Of a stretch of DNA of 64,000 nt, positions 44,162 to 53,230 are shown piece by piece. The position numbers were made by a program, and so were the translations under genes. A model generated the notes under the pieces. The model was not told where the DNA came from and did no database searches. It saw only the letters and a program-made list of their open reading frames with translations. Positions within the stretch are counted from its first letter, which is position 1. Every line of letters starts with the position of its first letter. Source of the DNA: an uncultured Kordiimonas sp. (lineage in GTDB: Bacteria > Pseudomonadota > Alphaproteobacteria > Sphingomonadales > Kordiimonadaceae); NCBI GenBank assembly GCA_947503575.1, contig CANNDZ010000001.1, positions 248,001 through 312,000 on the forward strand, written 5' to 3'.

Positions 44162-45136
44162 ATGACATATGCTGTTCGCTTTTCTGCAACCGGTGGCCCA
44201 GACGTTCTGAAGTGGGAGAAGGTGGATGTCCCTGACCCTAGACCCGGTGAAGTACGCATCAGACACACAGCCATTGGACTGAATTTCATCGATACCTATC
44301 ACCGAAGTGGTCTGTATCCCATGCCACTGCCGGCGGTTCCGGGTATCGAGGGTGTTGGTATTGTAGAAGCAGTAGGTGAAGGCGTTAACACCTTTAAAGA
44401 AGGCACGCGCGTTGGCTATCCCGCCGGGCCAGCCGGCGCATATTGTGAAGTTCGGAGTATCCTTGCAGACCGTTTGATAGAAATACCAGATAGCGTGAGC
44501 GACCAGGACGCAGCTGCCCTGTTAACAAAGGGCTGTACTGTCGAGTTTCTCGTACGGCGGTTATATAGAGTCAACCCCGGCGATACAGTGCTTTTGCACG
44601 CAGCAGCAGGCGGTGTCGGCCTGATTGCCTGCCAATGGCTTAGCTCTATCGGCGCTATTGTTATAGGAACCGTAGGGTCGAAGGAAAAAGCGGCTTTGGC
44701 GAAAGAAAATGGCTGTACACATACGGTATTGTACCGGGAAGAAAACTTTGAAAATGCCGTAATGGACATAACCGGCGGTAAAGGTGTTCCTGTGGTGTAC
44801 GATAGCGTGGGGGCAGCCACTTTTGATCAGTCAATCAACTGTCTGGCCAGAAGAGGTATGATGGTAACTTTCGGTAATGCTACAGGGCCGGTTCCCGCTG
44901 TTTCGCCTGCAACTCTTGCGCAAAAAGGGTCACTAATTCTCACGCGTCCAAGCTTGATGGATTATGTTGCTGATCGGGACGACCTAATCACATCGACATC
45001 TTCAGTTTTGATGAAAATTGCAACCGGCGCACTTAAAGCAAATATTCGTCAGATTTTCGCACTTCAGCATGCAAGGCAGGCGCATAGTGCACTGGAAGCC
45101 CGCAAAACCAGTGGCCAAACTATTCTGACGCTATGA
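44162..45136 (+). CDS. NADPH:quinone oxidoreductase (zeta-crystallin-like)
   Basis: A 324-residue zinc-independent medium-chain reductase. Key stretches are IRHTAIGLNFIDTYHRSGLY, PGIEGVGIVEAVGEGV, the NADPH-binding HAAAGGVGLIACQWLSSIGA and VYDSVGAATFDQSINCLA. No zinc ligands are visible, as in quinone reductases of the Qor group. ATG 44162 is used, with AAGG upstream; a longer in-frame ATG (43973) lies within the hydrolase gene and is rejected. A stem-loop terminator overlaps its end. Confidence 0.92.
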   Translation: MTYAVRFSATGGPDVLKWEKVDVPDPRPGEVRIRHTAIGLNFIDTYHRSGLYPMPLPAVPGIEGVGIVEAVGEGVNTFKEGTRVGYPAGPAGAYCEVRSILADRLIEIPDSVSDQDAAALLTKGCTVEFLVRRLYRVNPGDTVLLHAAAGGVGLIACQWLSSIGAIVIGTVGSKEKAALAKENGCTHTVLYREENFENAVMDITGGKGVPVVYDSVGAATFDQSINCLARRGMMVTFGNATGPVPAVSPATLAQKGSLILTRPSLMDYVADRDDLITSTSSVLMKIATGALKANIRQIFALQHARQAHSALEARKTSGQTILTL

Positions 45137-45162
45137 AAAGGCCCGCTGAATAGCAGGCCTTT
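45135..45162. terminator. bidirectional stem-loop terminator
   Basis: AAAAGGCC-C-GCT, loop GAAT, AGC-A-GGCCTTT: a stem with one internal mismatch between the convergent quinone oxidoreductase and rho genes, with short A/T flanks on both sides. Confidence 0.7.
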
Positions 45163-45186
45163 GTTGGGAGTTCGGGGTTGATGAAA

Positions 45187-46443
45187 TCAATTGTTCATCT
45201 GGTTGAAGAAATCTTCGTTGTTTTTCGCGTCTTTCAACTTTGCCAACAAAAACTCCATCGCATCTACAGTTCCCATCGGCGTAAGGATACGGCGTAGCAC
45301 CCACATTTTTGACAGAATACCCGGATCAACCAACAGCTCTTCTTTCCGGGTACCGGACTTCAGAATATCGATGGCAGGGAAAACCCGTTTATCGGCAACT
45401 TTGCGATCTAGGACGATCTCACTGTTACCAGTACCTTTGAATTCTTCAAATATCACTTCATCCATGCGGCTACCTGTTTCGATCAACGCTGTGGCAATGA
45501 TCGATAGGGATCCGCCTTCCTCGATATTACGGGCAGCACCAAAAAACCGTTTTGGCCGTTGCAGCGCATTGGCATCTACACCACCAGTTAGGACTTTACC
45601 AGACGATGGCACCACAGTGTTATAAGCTCGCGCAAGGCGGGTAATACTATCAAGCAGGATGACAACATCTTTTCCGTGCTCAACAAGTCTTTTGGCTTTT
45701 TCTATAACCATTTCAGATACTTGAACATGTCGTGAGGCAGGTTCGTCAAACGTGGAGGACACCACTTCACCTTTTACAGACCGTTGCATGTCTGTCACTT
45801 CCTCTGGACGCTCATCAATCAAAAGCACGATGACATAACACTCAGGGTGATTGGCGGTAATAGACTTGGCGATATTCTGTAACAGAACAGTTTTACCTGT
45901 CCGCGGCGGCGCAACGATAAGGGCACGCTGACCTTTACCAATCGGCGCAACCAAGTCGATAACTCTGGGAGATTTATCTTTCACCGTTGGGTCATCTGGA
46001 TCAAGTTTCAGTCGATCATCCGGATACAGCGGCGTTAGATTATCAAAGTGAATCTTATGCTTAGTTTTCTCAGGCTCATCAAAGTTGATACTGGAAACTT
46101 TCAGCAAAGCAAAATAACGCTCGCCGTCTTTTGGTGCGCGTATCTGCCCTTCAACCGTATCGCCAGTTCTGAGCGCAAAGCGCCTGATTTGGCTAGGACT
46201 TACATAAATGTCGTCCGGACCGGGCAAATAATTTGCTTCCGGGCTTCGCAAAAAACCAAATCCATCGGATAAAATCTCAATAACACCACCGCCGGATATC
46301 TCAATATCATCTTCGGCGAGCTGCTTGAGGATAGCGAACATCATATCTTGCTTTCGCATACTGCTCGCGTTTTCAACGCCAGATTCTTCTGCAAGAGACA
46401 AGAGGTCGGCAGGGGATTTTTCTTTTAGATCCTGAAGGTGCAT
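45187..46443 (-). CDS. rho: transcription termination factor Rho
   Basis: A 418-residue RecA-fold hexameric RNA helicase. The N-terminal RNA-binding part contains [40 protein letters not shown] and [20 protein letters not shown]; the Walker A is APPRTGKT; other signatures are [20 protein letters not shown] and [23 protein letters not shown] 46443 is chosen over a TTG four codons upstream. The 275 bases upstream to the hemJ stop (46444-46718) are AT-rich and non-coding and could be the long leader through which Rho typically limits its own synthesis; I saw no clear stem-loop there. Confidence 0.97.
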   Translation of the reverse strand: MHLQDLKEKSPADLLSLAEESGVENASSMRKQDMMFAILKQLAEDDIEISGGGVIEILSDGFGFLRSPEANYLPGPDDIYVSPSQIRRFALRTGDTVEGQIRAPKDGERYFALLKVSSINFDEPEKTKHKIHFDNLTPLYPDDRLKLDPDDPTVKDKSPRVIDLVAPIGKGQRALIVAPPRTGKTVLLQNIAKSITANHPECYVIVLLIDERPEEVTDMQRSVKGEVVSSTFDEPASRHVQVSEMVIEKAKRLVEHGKDVVILLDSITRLARAYNTVVPSSGKVLTGGVDANALQRPKRFFGAARNIEEGGSLSIIATALIETGSRMDEVIFEEFKGTGNSEIVLDRKVADKRVFPAIDILKSGTRKEELLVDPGILSKMWVLRRILTPMGTVDAMEFLLAKLKDAKNNEDFFNQMNN

Positions 46444-46718
46444 TGGATCGCCCAAATTGTTGTTAGTGGAATGGTAAACTGTGTTTGAAGGCTATTTCGA
46501 TCCCGGCTTTACATAAAAAGCACTAGGTATCTTGATATTATAGATGATTTTTTTGGTACTAGATTACCGAAAAGATATGAAAGAGCCCTACTATTGCTTT
46601 CTGATACTATCAAAAACAAAGGGAAACTGCGGCGTGCAATAGATTTATTACACAACCTATAGGCTAACACTATTTAGCCGGGTGTCAAGAAAATTGAATT
46701 TTACGAGTTGGGTTAATG

Positions 46719-47162
46719 TTAAAACGGTTTCACAACAGCGAGAATTACGACGAGGATAATGGCCACCGCAGGCACTTCGTTGATGAGCCGGTAAAATTTC
46801 TCACTACGGTTACGGCTACCTGAAGACAAGCTTTTCATTTCACGCGTTATCATGACATGAAAAACCGTTAGCAGAACGACAAACAATAATTTTGCATGAA
46901 GCCAACCGCCCGCCCCAAAGCCGATGTTCACTACCAACAATAAACCTAACACCCAGGCAACCATCATTGCCGGATTAAGAATTATTTTCTTAAGACGACG
47001 CTCACGCTCAATCCAGTGTGCGTCTTCCTCGCTACCCACGTCATATTGCACGTGATAAGCAAAAAACCGGGGCATCATAAAAAGTCCGGCCATCCAGAAA
47101 ATAACGAAAATTATGTGGGAGGCTTTTACCCAAAGGTATGCCCCTTCCAAGAAACCTTCCAC
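46719..47162 (-). CDS. hemJ: protoporphyrinogen oxidase HemJ
   Basis: A 147-residue four-helix membrane protein of the HemJ/UPF0093 family that oxidises protoporphyrinogen IX to protoporphyrin IX in heme synthesis. It shows YLWVKASHIIFVIFWMAGLF and MMPRFFAYHV with the essential histidine and arginine, LNPAMMVAWVLGLLLV, and KLLFVVLLTVFHVMIT. It lies between hemE and rho, on the same strand as both, which supports the assignment. Confidence 0.95.
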   Translation of the reverse strand: MEGFLEGAYLWVKASHIIFVIFWMAGLFMMPRFFAYHVQYDVGSEEDAHWIERERRLKKIILNPAMMVAWVLGLLLVVNIGFGAGGWLHAKLLFVVLLTVFHVMITREMKSLSSGSRNRSEKFYRLINEVPAVAIILVVILAVVKPF

Positions 47163-47199
47163 AGCTAAACTCCAATCATTTAACGTACTATACTATATA

Positions 47200-48231
47200 C
47201 TATCTTCTGAAAGCTTTGATTGTCTCAGACAGCAACCCAACATTTTCTGGCGGCGTCTCGGGGACAAAGCCATGACCGAGGTTGAAAATGTGAGGCCCTG
47301 ATTTCAAGCTTTCAAGAACTCTATTGGCCTCATCAACCATCGGTGCACCACCCGCCACAACCAAATGGGGATCAATGTTACCCTGAACACAAACTGATGG
47401 CTGAAGTTTTTTTGCTGCCCAGTCGAGTGGTACACCTGTATCCAATGAAACGGCATCAACGCCCGTTTCTTTCACAAAGCGTTCGTATTGAGCACCAGAA
47501 AGCCGCGGAAACCCAATAATTGGTGTGTCAGGATGATCTGCTCGAACACGATCAACAATTGCTTTCGTCGGCTCAATGACCCACGCATCGAATGCAGGTT
47601 CTGGCAATGCCGCGGCCCAACTGTCAAAAATCTGGACAGCGTCAGCGCCTGCTTCAATTTGCCGGGACAAATACTGCGAGGTTGCATCAACCAGCATATC
47701 CAATATGCGGGAAAACAGGCCGGGATTACCGTAACCCATCTGTCGTGCTGCACCATGATCTTTGCTACCGGCACCTTCAACCATGTAGGTTGCTACTGTC
47801 CAGGGTGCACCGGCAAAGCCGAGCAGCGTTTTATCGGCCGGCAAAGCATTTTTCAGCCTCGCAACGGTGTCATACACGGGACCCACATTGTCATGGAAGG
47901 ATGCCATCGACAGGTCTGAGAAAGACTTTTCATCAGAAACAGCCGAAAGCTTGGGTCCGTGTCCAGCCTCAAACCATACTTTTTGCCCTAAACCATCTGG
48001 GACAACCAGTATATCCGCAAACAAAATTGCGCCGTCCATATTGTACCGCCTGATGGGCTGTAGTGTTACTTCAGCAGCCTTGTCCGGGCTGTAACAAAAT
48101 TCCATAAAGCTTTTGGTCGTTGCACGTACTTCCTTGTATTCCGGCAGATAACGCCCAGCTTGCCGCATGAACCAGAAAGGGACTTTGTCACCCGGGTTAC
48201 CTTTGAGCGTTTCAAGCAGTGGTTTTTGCAT
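47200..48231 (-). CDS. hemE: uroporphyrinogen decarboxylase
   Basis: A 343-residue cytoplasmic enzyme converting uroporphyrinogen III to coproporphyrinogen III. The family signatures are PFWFMRQAGRYLPEYKEVRA near the start, AILFADILVVPDGLGQKVWF with the catalytic Asp, and FAGAPWTVATYMVEG. hemE borders the origin in Caulobacter, and here too its start faces an AT-rich region with DnaA boxes. It is followed by hemJ 37 bases later. Confidence 0.97.
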   Translation of the reverse strand: MQKPLLETLKGNPGDKVPFWFMRQAGRYLPEYKEVRATTKSFMEFCYSPDKAAEVTLQPIRRYNMDGAILFADILVVPDGLGQKVWFEAGHGPKLSAVSDEKSFSDLSMASFHDNVGPVYDTVARLKNALPADKTLLGFAGAPWTVATYMVEGAGSKDHGAARQMGYGNPGLFSRILDMLVDATSQYLSRQIEAGADAVQIFDSWAAALPEPAFDAWVIEPTKAIVDRVRADHPDTPIIGFPRLSGAQYERFVKETGVDAVSLDTGVPLDWAAKKLQPSVCVQGNIDPHLVVAGGAPMVDEANRVLESLKSGPHIFNLGHGFVPETPPENVGLLSETIKAFRR

Positions 48232-48389
48232 AAGTGAGGCTTTCTGATGGTCTACAAAGAGTGTGAATACTATTCATGAGAACGCAATACTGTCTATCGC
48301 ACTAAGCATACTAAAATAATATATTTAAAAATAAAGATGATGATTTAGTGGTTTCCTGTGAACTCTGGGGAAAACAACTTTTTCCTTAG

Positions 48390-48398
48390 TTATCCACA
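48390..48398 (+). promoter_or_regulatory. DnaA box 1
   Basis: Perfect TTATCCACA, about 40 bases from the A/T-rich segment. Confidence 0.85.
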
Positions 48399-48634
48399 GA
48401 CCTTTAAAGAAACATCCGAAACGAATATTTTGCTAATTACGTAAACCTGATTGTGTGCATATCGGTGTAAAAAAACTGCTGGCCACAGTGTTACACTTGA
48501 TCATTAATGACTGAGTTATTGGCTGTGAAAAACGGGCATAACTTTCCGCATAAGATATTTCTTGTGTATTTTGTTACCGCAATGGAGGCCCTGTGGATTT
48601 ATTTTGAAAACCTATGGATAGATTATCTCTGGAA

Positions 48635-48643
48635 TCTGGATAA
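48635..48643 (-). promoter_or_regulatory. DnaA box, one mismatch
   Basis: TCTGGATAA on the plus strand reads TTATCCAGA on the minus strand, one mismatch from the consensus TTATCCACA. Confidence 0.55.
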
Positions 48644-48681
48644 AAAAGACACCGTGGATGTTCAACCAGTTGTCAGGTAGG

Positions 48682-48690
48682 TTATCCACA
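48682..48690 (+). promoter_or_regulatory. DnaA box 2
   Basis: Perfect TTATCCACA, 77 bases before the start of the dikinase regulator gene. Confidence 0.85.
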
Positions 48691-48767
48691 TAGTTATCAA
48701 AATAGCGCGGTCGCGACTCGATTTTGTAGCGCTTAAAAAACTCCTTATTACAGGCAGGCCAAAACGC

Positions 48768-49640
48768 ATGAATTTTAACAAGACTGTCAGCAATCAGGAT
48801 GACTATCATCTGCATCTTGTTTCTGATTCAACAGGTGAAACACTTGAGGCAATTGTTTCTGCCGCGCTCGTACAATTTGAAGGCGTTGAAGTAAATAAAC
48901 ACTATTGGCCCCTTGTCCGCAGTGCGATGCAGATGAAAAGGCTGATGGAAGATATAAAAGAACAACCTGGGCTGATCATGTACACATTGGTTAATCCGGA
49001 GATACGGGATGTTCTTGAAAAAGAGTGCCGCTCAGCTAACTTGCCTGTGTTGCCTATCCTTGACCCTGTTATTAATTTGTTGGGGTCTTATTTTGGCGTG
49101 CAGGCGACGCATAAACCGGGCCGTCAACACACCCTGGATGCCGACTATTTTGAACGAATTGATGCTTTGCAGTTTTCAATGGCGCATGATGATGGTCAGC
49201 TGATAGAGGACCTACCACAAGCAGATATCGTTTTAATTGGGGTATCGCGATCTTCCAAAACACCGACCAGCATATATCTTGCCAACAAGGGATATAAAAC
49301 GATGAATGTCCCCTTTGTGCCTCATGTGCCAATGCCCCCACTTCTTGATGTACTGCGTGACAAATTTGTAATTGGTTTGACGACCAGTCCGGAGCGCCTT
49401 GCACAAATTCGCACAAACCGGCTGCGGTCAATTAATGAAGACGAAGAAGGTAGCTACACAGACCTTCAGCTTATACAGGATGAGATAAAACTGTGTCGCC
49501 GTTATTGTACCGATCGAGGGTGGCAAACTATCGATGTCACGCGGCGCTCAATTGAAGAAACCGCTGCCGCCATTTTGAATCGGCACCATCAGTGGCTTGA
49601 TGCTCGTGGAATAAAAAAGCCTGCGGCACCAATAGACTGA
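48768..49640 (+). CDS. pyruvate, phosphate dikinase/PEP synthase regulatory protein
   Basis: A 290-residue DUF299-family bifunctional kinase/phosphorylase that controls pyruvate phosphate dikinase or PEP synthase by threonine phosphorylation. It begins YHLHLVSDSTGETLEAIVSA, has DPVINLLGSYFGVQATHKPG and the P-loop-like GVSRSSKTPTSIYLANKGYK. It is the RP001 equivalent that borders the alphaproteobacterial origin. Its stop overlaps the maf start by one base (TGATG), and the run continues to dnaQ. Confidence 0.95.
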   Translation: MNFNKTVSNQDDYHLHLVSDSTGETLEAIVSAALVQFEGVEVNKHYWPLVRSAMQMKRLMEDIKEQPGLIMYTLVNPEIRDVLEKECRSANLPVLPILDPVINLLGSYFGVQATHKPGRQHTLDADYFERIDALQFSMAHDDGQLIEDLPQADIVLIGVSRSSKTPTSIYLANKGYKTMNVPFVPHVPMPPLLDVLRDKFVIGLTTSPERLAQIRTNRLRSINEDEEGSYTDLQLIQDEIKLCRRYCTDRGWQTIDVTRRSIEETAAAILNRHHQWLDARGIKKPAAPID

Positions 49641-50251
49641 TGACCAAGTCGGATCCTCATACACTGATCCTGTCCTCAGGCAGTAAAACACGGCAGCAGA
49701 TGCTGAGGAACGCCGGCGTTCCGTTTGAAGTATATGTGCCAAAAGTTGATGAAACTGCCATAAAGCAGTCTCTCATTGAAGAAAAAGTTGCTGCCCGTGA
49801 TATTGCAGACGCATTAGCCGACGCAAAAGCGAACTCCGCTAGCTTCATGTATCCAAACAGGATGATTTTAGCCGCAGATCAGATATTGGTTTTCAAGGAA
49901 AAAATACTCTCCAAAGCGCAAACCAGAGACGAAGCCAAAGAAACTCTCATGCTGTTATCTGGAGGAACGCACAGTCTTGTATCAGCGGCGGTTGTTTATG
50001 ATCAGGGACAGCCGGTTTGGCGCCAAGTTGCTACCGCTGAGATGAAAGTACGCCCTTTGACGGATCCATTCATTGATTGGTATCTTGATACACTGGGCAA
50101 CGATGCTTTCTGGAGTGTTGGAGCCTACCAGCTTGAAGGAATTGGTGCGCAGTTATTTGATCAGGTTGACGGCGATTATTTCACAGTTTTGGGTTTGCCT
50201 CTTATACCTGTCCTTGATTTTCTGCGCCGCCGTAACATCCTAAAACTTTGA
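49640..50251 (+). CDS. maf: Maf family nucleotide pyrophosphatase
   Basis: A 203-residue protein of the Maf/HAM1-related fold. It starts TLILSSGSKTRQQMLRNAGV, continues VDETAIKQSLIEEKVAARDI, has MILAADQILVFKEKILSKAQ with the catalytic Asp and SGGTHSLVSAAVVY, and ends with GDYFTVLGLPLIPVLDFLR. Maf proteins hydrolyse modified or canonical nucleoside triphosphates and can affect septation. It is translationally linked to the gene upstream and precedes aroE. Confidence 0.92.
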   Translation: MTKSDPHTLILSSGSKTRQQMLRNAGVPFEVYVPKVDETAIKQSLIEEKVAARDIADALADAKANSASFMYPNRMILAADQILVFKEKILSKAQTRDEAKETLMLLSGGTHSLVSAAVVYDQGQPVWRQVATAEMKVRPLTDPFIDWYLDTLGNDAFWSVGAYQLEGIGAQLFDQVDGDYFTVLGLPLIPVLDFLRRRNILKL

Positions 50252-50273
50252 TGCAAGTAAGGTCGTGTTACCC

Positions 50274-51173
50274 GTGAGAAACCAATCAGAAAACCACAAA
50301 AAACCGGCTTTGTTGAAAGCAGGTGTTATTGGGTCACCTGTGGGTCAATCCTTGTCGCCGCTTATGCACAAATACTGGTTTGAAGCACAGGGCCTGAACG
50401 GTGAATATAAGGCAATTGAAGTATTGCCTGAAAACCTTGGCTCTGCGGTCGATACGTTGAAACGCGATGGATTTTGCGGCTTCAATGTAACCGTTCCTCA
50501 TAAAACTTCAGTCTTACAATATATTGATAAGATCACCCCGCTCGCGCATCAAATGGGTGCCGTTAATACTGTGGTGATCCGCGATGACGGAACAACAACA
50601 GGCCTGAATACTGACGGAATTGGCTTCATCAAGCATCTTAACAACAGCGCGCCAGGTTGGCCCAAAGACAAACCAGCCCTGCTTTTGGGGGCTGGCGGCG
50701 CCGCTCGCGCAGTAGCGTTGGCTCTGGTAAATGCAGGGGTTCCCATGGTGATGATGTGTAACCGGACCAGAGCAAGCGCTCAAGAAATTGCAGACCAAAT
50801 TGGACGAGGCCGTATTACTGTTGTTGATTGGGAGGATAAATCACATGCCGTCACAGGGGCGGGGCTCATTGTTAATGCAACAACGCTTGGGATGGTCGGT
50901 CAGTCAAATCTTGACCTCGAGCTTACCGGCGCAGCGTCTGATAGCGTGGTGTATGACATCGTCTATAAACCACTTAGAACCCCAATTATTGTAAAAGCGC
51001 GAGATATGGGCCTTAGGACAGTGGATGGGTTAGGTATGCTTGTTTATCAGGGTGCAGCGGCCTTCCAGGCCTGGTGTGACCGCGAAGTTGGTTATGATGA
51101 TGCGTTACGCGCAGAACTTCTTAACGCTCTTGGTGAAGAAGCTGCCCCGAATGCAACGGTGGGATATCAATAA
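50274..51173 (+). CDS. aroE: shikimate dehydrogenase
   Basis: A 299-residue NADPH enzyme of the shikimate pathway. The substrate site is [20 protein letters not shown] and [15 protein letters not shown] with the catalytic Lys; the cofactor site is [20 protein letters not shown], and later [12 protein letters not shown] and [11 protein letters not shown]. The start is uncertain: GTG 50274 has AAGG about 10 bases upstream, while a GTG at 50265 lies too near it. It ends by overlapping the coaE start (TAATG). Confidence 0.95.
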   Translation: MRNQSENHKKPALLKAGVIGSPVGQSLSPLMHKYWFEAQGLNGEYKAIEVLPENLGSAVDTLKRDGFCGFNVTVPHKTSVLQYIDKITPLAHQMGAVNTVVIRDDGTTTGLNTDGIGFIKHLNNSAPGWPKDKPALLLGAGGAARAVALALVNAGVPMVMMCNRTRASAQEIADQIGRGRITVVDWEDKSHAVTGAGLIVNATTLGMVGQSNLDLELTGAASDSVVYDIVYKPLRTPIIVKARDMGLRTVDGLGMLVYQGAAAFQAWCDREVGYDDALRAELLNALGEEAAPNATVGYQ

Positions 51174-51772
51174 TGCGTGTTGTTGGCCTGACCGGCTCTA
51201 TCGGTATGGGAAAATCAGAAACGGCCAAGATGTTTTCTGCAATGGGTGTGCCTGTATTTGATGCTGATGCGGCGGTCCACCAGCTGCAAAGTAAAAATGG
51301 ACCAGCTATCCCGGCAATTGAAAAGGCATTTCCTAATGTTGTTGTTGATGGTGTTCTCAACCGCGAAAAGCTTGGTAAACTTATCTTCGGTGATAGGAAG
51401 GCAAAGGCCCGCCTTGAAGCGATTATCCATCCAATGGTGGCAGATGCACGGCAGCAGTTTTTTAAACAGGCTACCTTAGACGGGCATGCGTTTGTTGTTG
51501 TTGATGTGCCTCTTTTGTTTGAAACAGGCGGCAACACAGCATGTGACAAGGTAGTGGTTGTTAGCGCACCAGCGGCGATACAGCGCGAGCGCGTGCTTGC
51601 AAGACCGAGGATGACGGAAGAAAAATTCACCGACATTTTGAACCTTCAAACACCAGATGCAGACAAACGGGCAGGGGCTGATTATATTATCGAAACCGAC
51701 AAAGGGCTTGATCACGCGCGTGATCAGGTTGCCAAAATCGTTTCAGACTTGAGGAAATGGTCACACCAATGA
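51173..51772 (+). CDS. coaE: dephospho-CoA kinase
   Basis: A 199-residue P-loop kinase catalysing the last step of coenzyme A synthesis. It begins [20 protein letters not shown], then [43 protein letters not shown] and [20 protein letters not shown]. It is coupled to aroE upstream (TAATG) and to dnaQ downstream (ATGA overlap), the normal order near the alphaproteobacterial origin. Confidence 0.96.
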   Translation: MRVVGLTGSIGMGKSETAKMFSAMGVPVFDADAAVHQLQSKNGPAIPAIEKAFPNVVVDGVLNREKLGKLIFGDRKAKARLEAIIHPMVADARQQFFKQATLDGHAFVVVDVPLLFETGGNTACDKVVVVSAPAAIQRERVLARPRMTEEKFTDILNLQTPDADKRAGADYIIETDKGLDHARDQVAKIVSDLRKWSHQ

Positions 51773-52434
51773 GAGAATTGATTTTCGATACGGAAACTAC
51801 GGGGTTTGATCCGATGACTGGGGACCGCCTGATTGAGATTGGGCTGGTCGAGATGATTGATCGTTCGCTTACCGGATCAAACTACCATGTGTATGTAAAC
51901 CCCGAGAGGGACATGCCTGAAAGTGCTTTCAAGGTTCACGGCCTATCGTCCGAATTCTTAAAAGATAAGCCGGTTTTCTCTGATATTATGGACGAATTCA
52001 TAGAGTATGTTGGCGAAGATAGCGTTCTAGTCGCGCACAACGCCGAATTTGATATGCGCTTTATCAATTGGGAACTGGAGAACGCGGGCAGGCCAATCCT
52101 GCATACCAAACGATTCATTGACACGCTGGCTATCGCACGCACCAAATTTCCGGGTGCGGCCAATAGTTTGGACGCACTTTGTAAACGCTTTGGCGTAAAC
52201 AACACACACCGGTCCCTGCATGGTGCGCTTCTGGACGCTGAAATCCTTGCCGATGTTTATATCGAACTTCTTGGGGGGCGTCAGGCAGGGCTTGATTTGA
52301 CGGTGCAAAAAACGAATATCGTAGAAGGCCCCAAAAAGACCCGGGCGCCCCGAAGTTTTCCAATTAGCGATGAGGAACTTACAGCGCATGCTGAGTTTGT
52401 TAAGACACTTAAAAACCCTGTCTGGCTTTCGTAA
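51769..52434 (+). CDS. dnaQ: DNA polymerase III epsilon subunit (3'-5' exonuclease)
   Basis: A 221-residue proofreading exonuclease of the replicative polymerase. The ExoI motif is [12 protein letters not shown] with the DxE pair, ExoII is [20 protein letters not shown], and ExoIII is [20 protein letters not shown] with the HxAxxD pattern. Its ATG lies in the coaE stop (ATGA). It is followed just 2 bases later by an AT-rich orphan gene. Confidence 0.96.
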   Translation: MRELIFDTETTGFDPMTGDRLIEIGLVEMIDRSLTGSNYHVYVNPERDMPESAFKVHGLSSEFLKDKPVFSDIMDEFIEYVGEDSVLVAHNAEFDMRFINWELENAGRPILHTKRFIDTLAIARTKFPGAANSLDALCKRFGVNNTHRSLHGALLDAEILADVYIELLGGRQAGLDLTVQKTNIVEGPKKTRAPRSFPISDEELTAHAEFVKTLKNPVWLS

Positions 52435-52436
52435 TA

Positions 52437-53222
52437 ATGTTTTGCTCAACTGACGATAAGTTCTCTGGCTTTTTCGACATCGACGAAGTTCTTATTCTCG
52501 GCTTGGCAGAGTCCTTAGAGGAATTTGTAAAACGCATTAAATCAAAGGAAAGTTGGGAAACTACACCTACAACAATATCGTCTGAATACAGGATAATAGA
52601 CGACAAAAAAGTAGAATATCAGATAGGAACATTTGATAGTCTTGATGAGTTTATAAGGAAAAAACGCACTTTAATACACGAAATTCGAATGGGCGCTTAC
52701 TCGTTTGATAGTAAGCATAAAATACGAATACATATAGTCAAAGACCATAAAGGAGCATTTGAAGTTGAATATGAGTTGAGGAGCAAGGAAGATATCGTTT
52801 TCTTAATCCAGCGCCAAATTATTGATATTGTTGAAAACTCTAGAAAAGAAGATGTTTTCTTCAATACATACAATCACAAAGCTCTTCCAAAGGCTGGGTT
52901 TTGGCTAGCCGTACTTTTTGGCATAATTTATTTTCTGCAAGAAACGATCAAAGAGCAATCAATCAACACACTTTCTATATCAGACAGTGTCGGAGCAATT
53001 TTAGTTGGTGGTTTTATAGGTATGGTGCCAGGAGCGCTTATCTCGACCATACTAGAAAAAGCAAACTTATATTTTGGGCGAAAGTTGTTTCCCGAAGATA
53101 CGTTGAATGTTGCGTCTGGAAAACTTGTCTGGCAACGCGCCAGAAAATTAAGAAGCAATCTATTTTGGGGGGTGTTCGTTGCAGCTCTAATCACCCTTAT
53201 TATACCAATTGTTTTCTCCTAA
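52437..53222 (+). CDS. AT-rich orphan membrane protein
   Basis: A 261-residue protein I do not recognise. Residues 1-150 are polar, Lys/Glu/Ile-rich and probably cytoplasmic; hydrophobic segments lie at about 152-168, 184-206 and 241-260, with an amphipathic stretch and LFPEDTLNVASGKLVWQRAR between. Its start is 2 bases after the dnaQ stop and it has no clear ribosome site of its own. By eye its GC content is far lower than that of its neighbours and its codons favour A/T ends, which suggests recent acquisition. It ends 8 bases before the convergent lepB genes. It is open across 785 bases and has coherent membrane topology, so I think it real. Confidence 0.7.
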   Translation: MFCSTDDKFSGFFDIDEVLILGLAESLEEFVKRIKSKESWETTPTTISSEYRIIDDKKVEYQIGTFDSLDEFIRKKRTLIHEIRMGAYSFDSKHKIRIHIVKDHKGAFEVEYELRSKEDIVFLIQRQIIDIVENSRKEDVFFNTYNHKALPKAGFWLAVLFGIIYFLQETIKEQSINTLSISDSVGAILVGGFIGMVPGALISTILEKANLYFGRKLFPEDTLNVASGKLVWQRARKLRSNLFWGVFVAALITLIIPIVFS

Positions 53223-53230
53223 TCCCTCCT

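Larger units (their letters stand above)
48232..48767. other. oriC: predicted chromosomal replication origin (oriC)
   Basis: A 536-base AT-rich non-coding gap between divergently oriented hemE and the pyruvate-dikinase regulator, the same setting as the Caulobacter and Rickettsia origins. It holds two perfect DnaA boxes (TTATCCACA at 48390-48398 and 48682-48690), a one-mismatch inverted box (TCTGGATAA, 48635-48643) and further weaker TGTGGAT-like words near 48592 and 48613. The stretch 48301-48350 is almost pure A/T and is the likely unwinding element. Two GANTC (CcrM methylation) sites occur at 48632 and 48715. It also contains the promoters of both flanking genes. Confidence 0.85.

Noticed and set aside
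48592-48659. Additional TGTGGAT-like DnaA boxes
   Set aside because: Apart from the listed one-mismatch site, these words differ from the consensus at two or more positions, so I mention them only as weak support for oriC.
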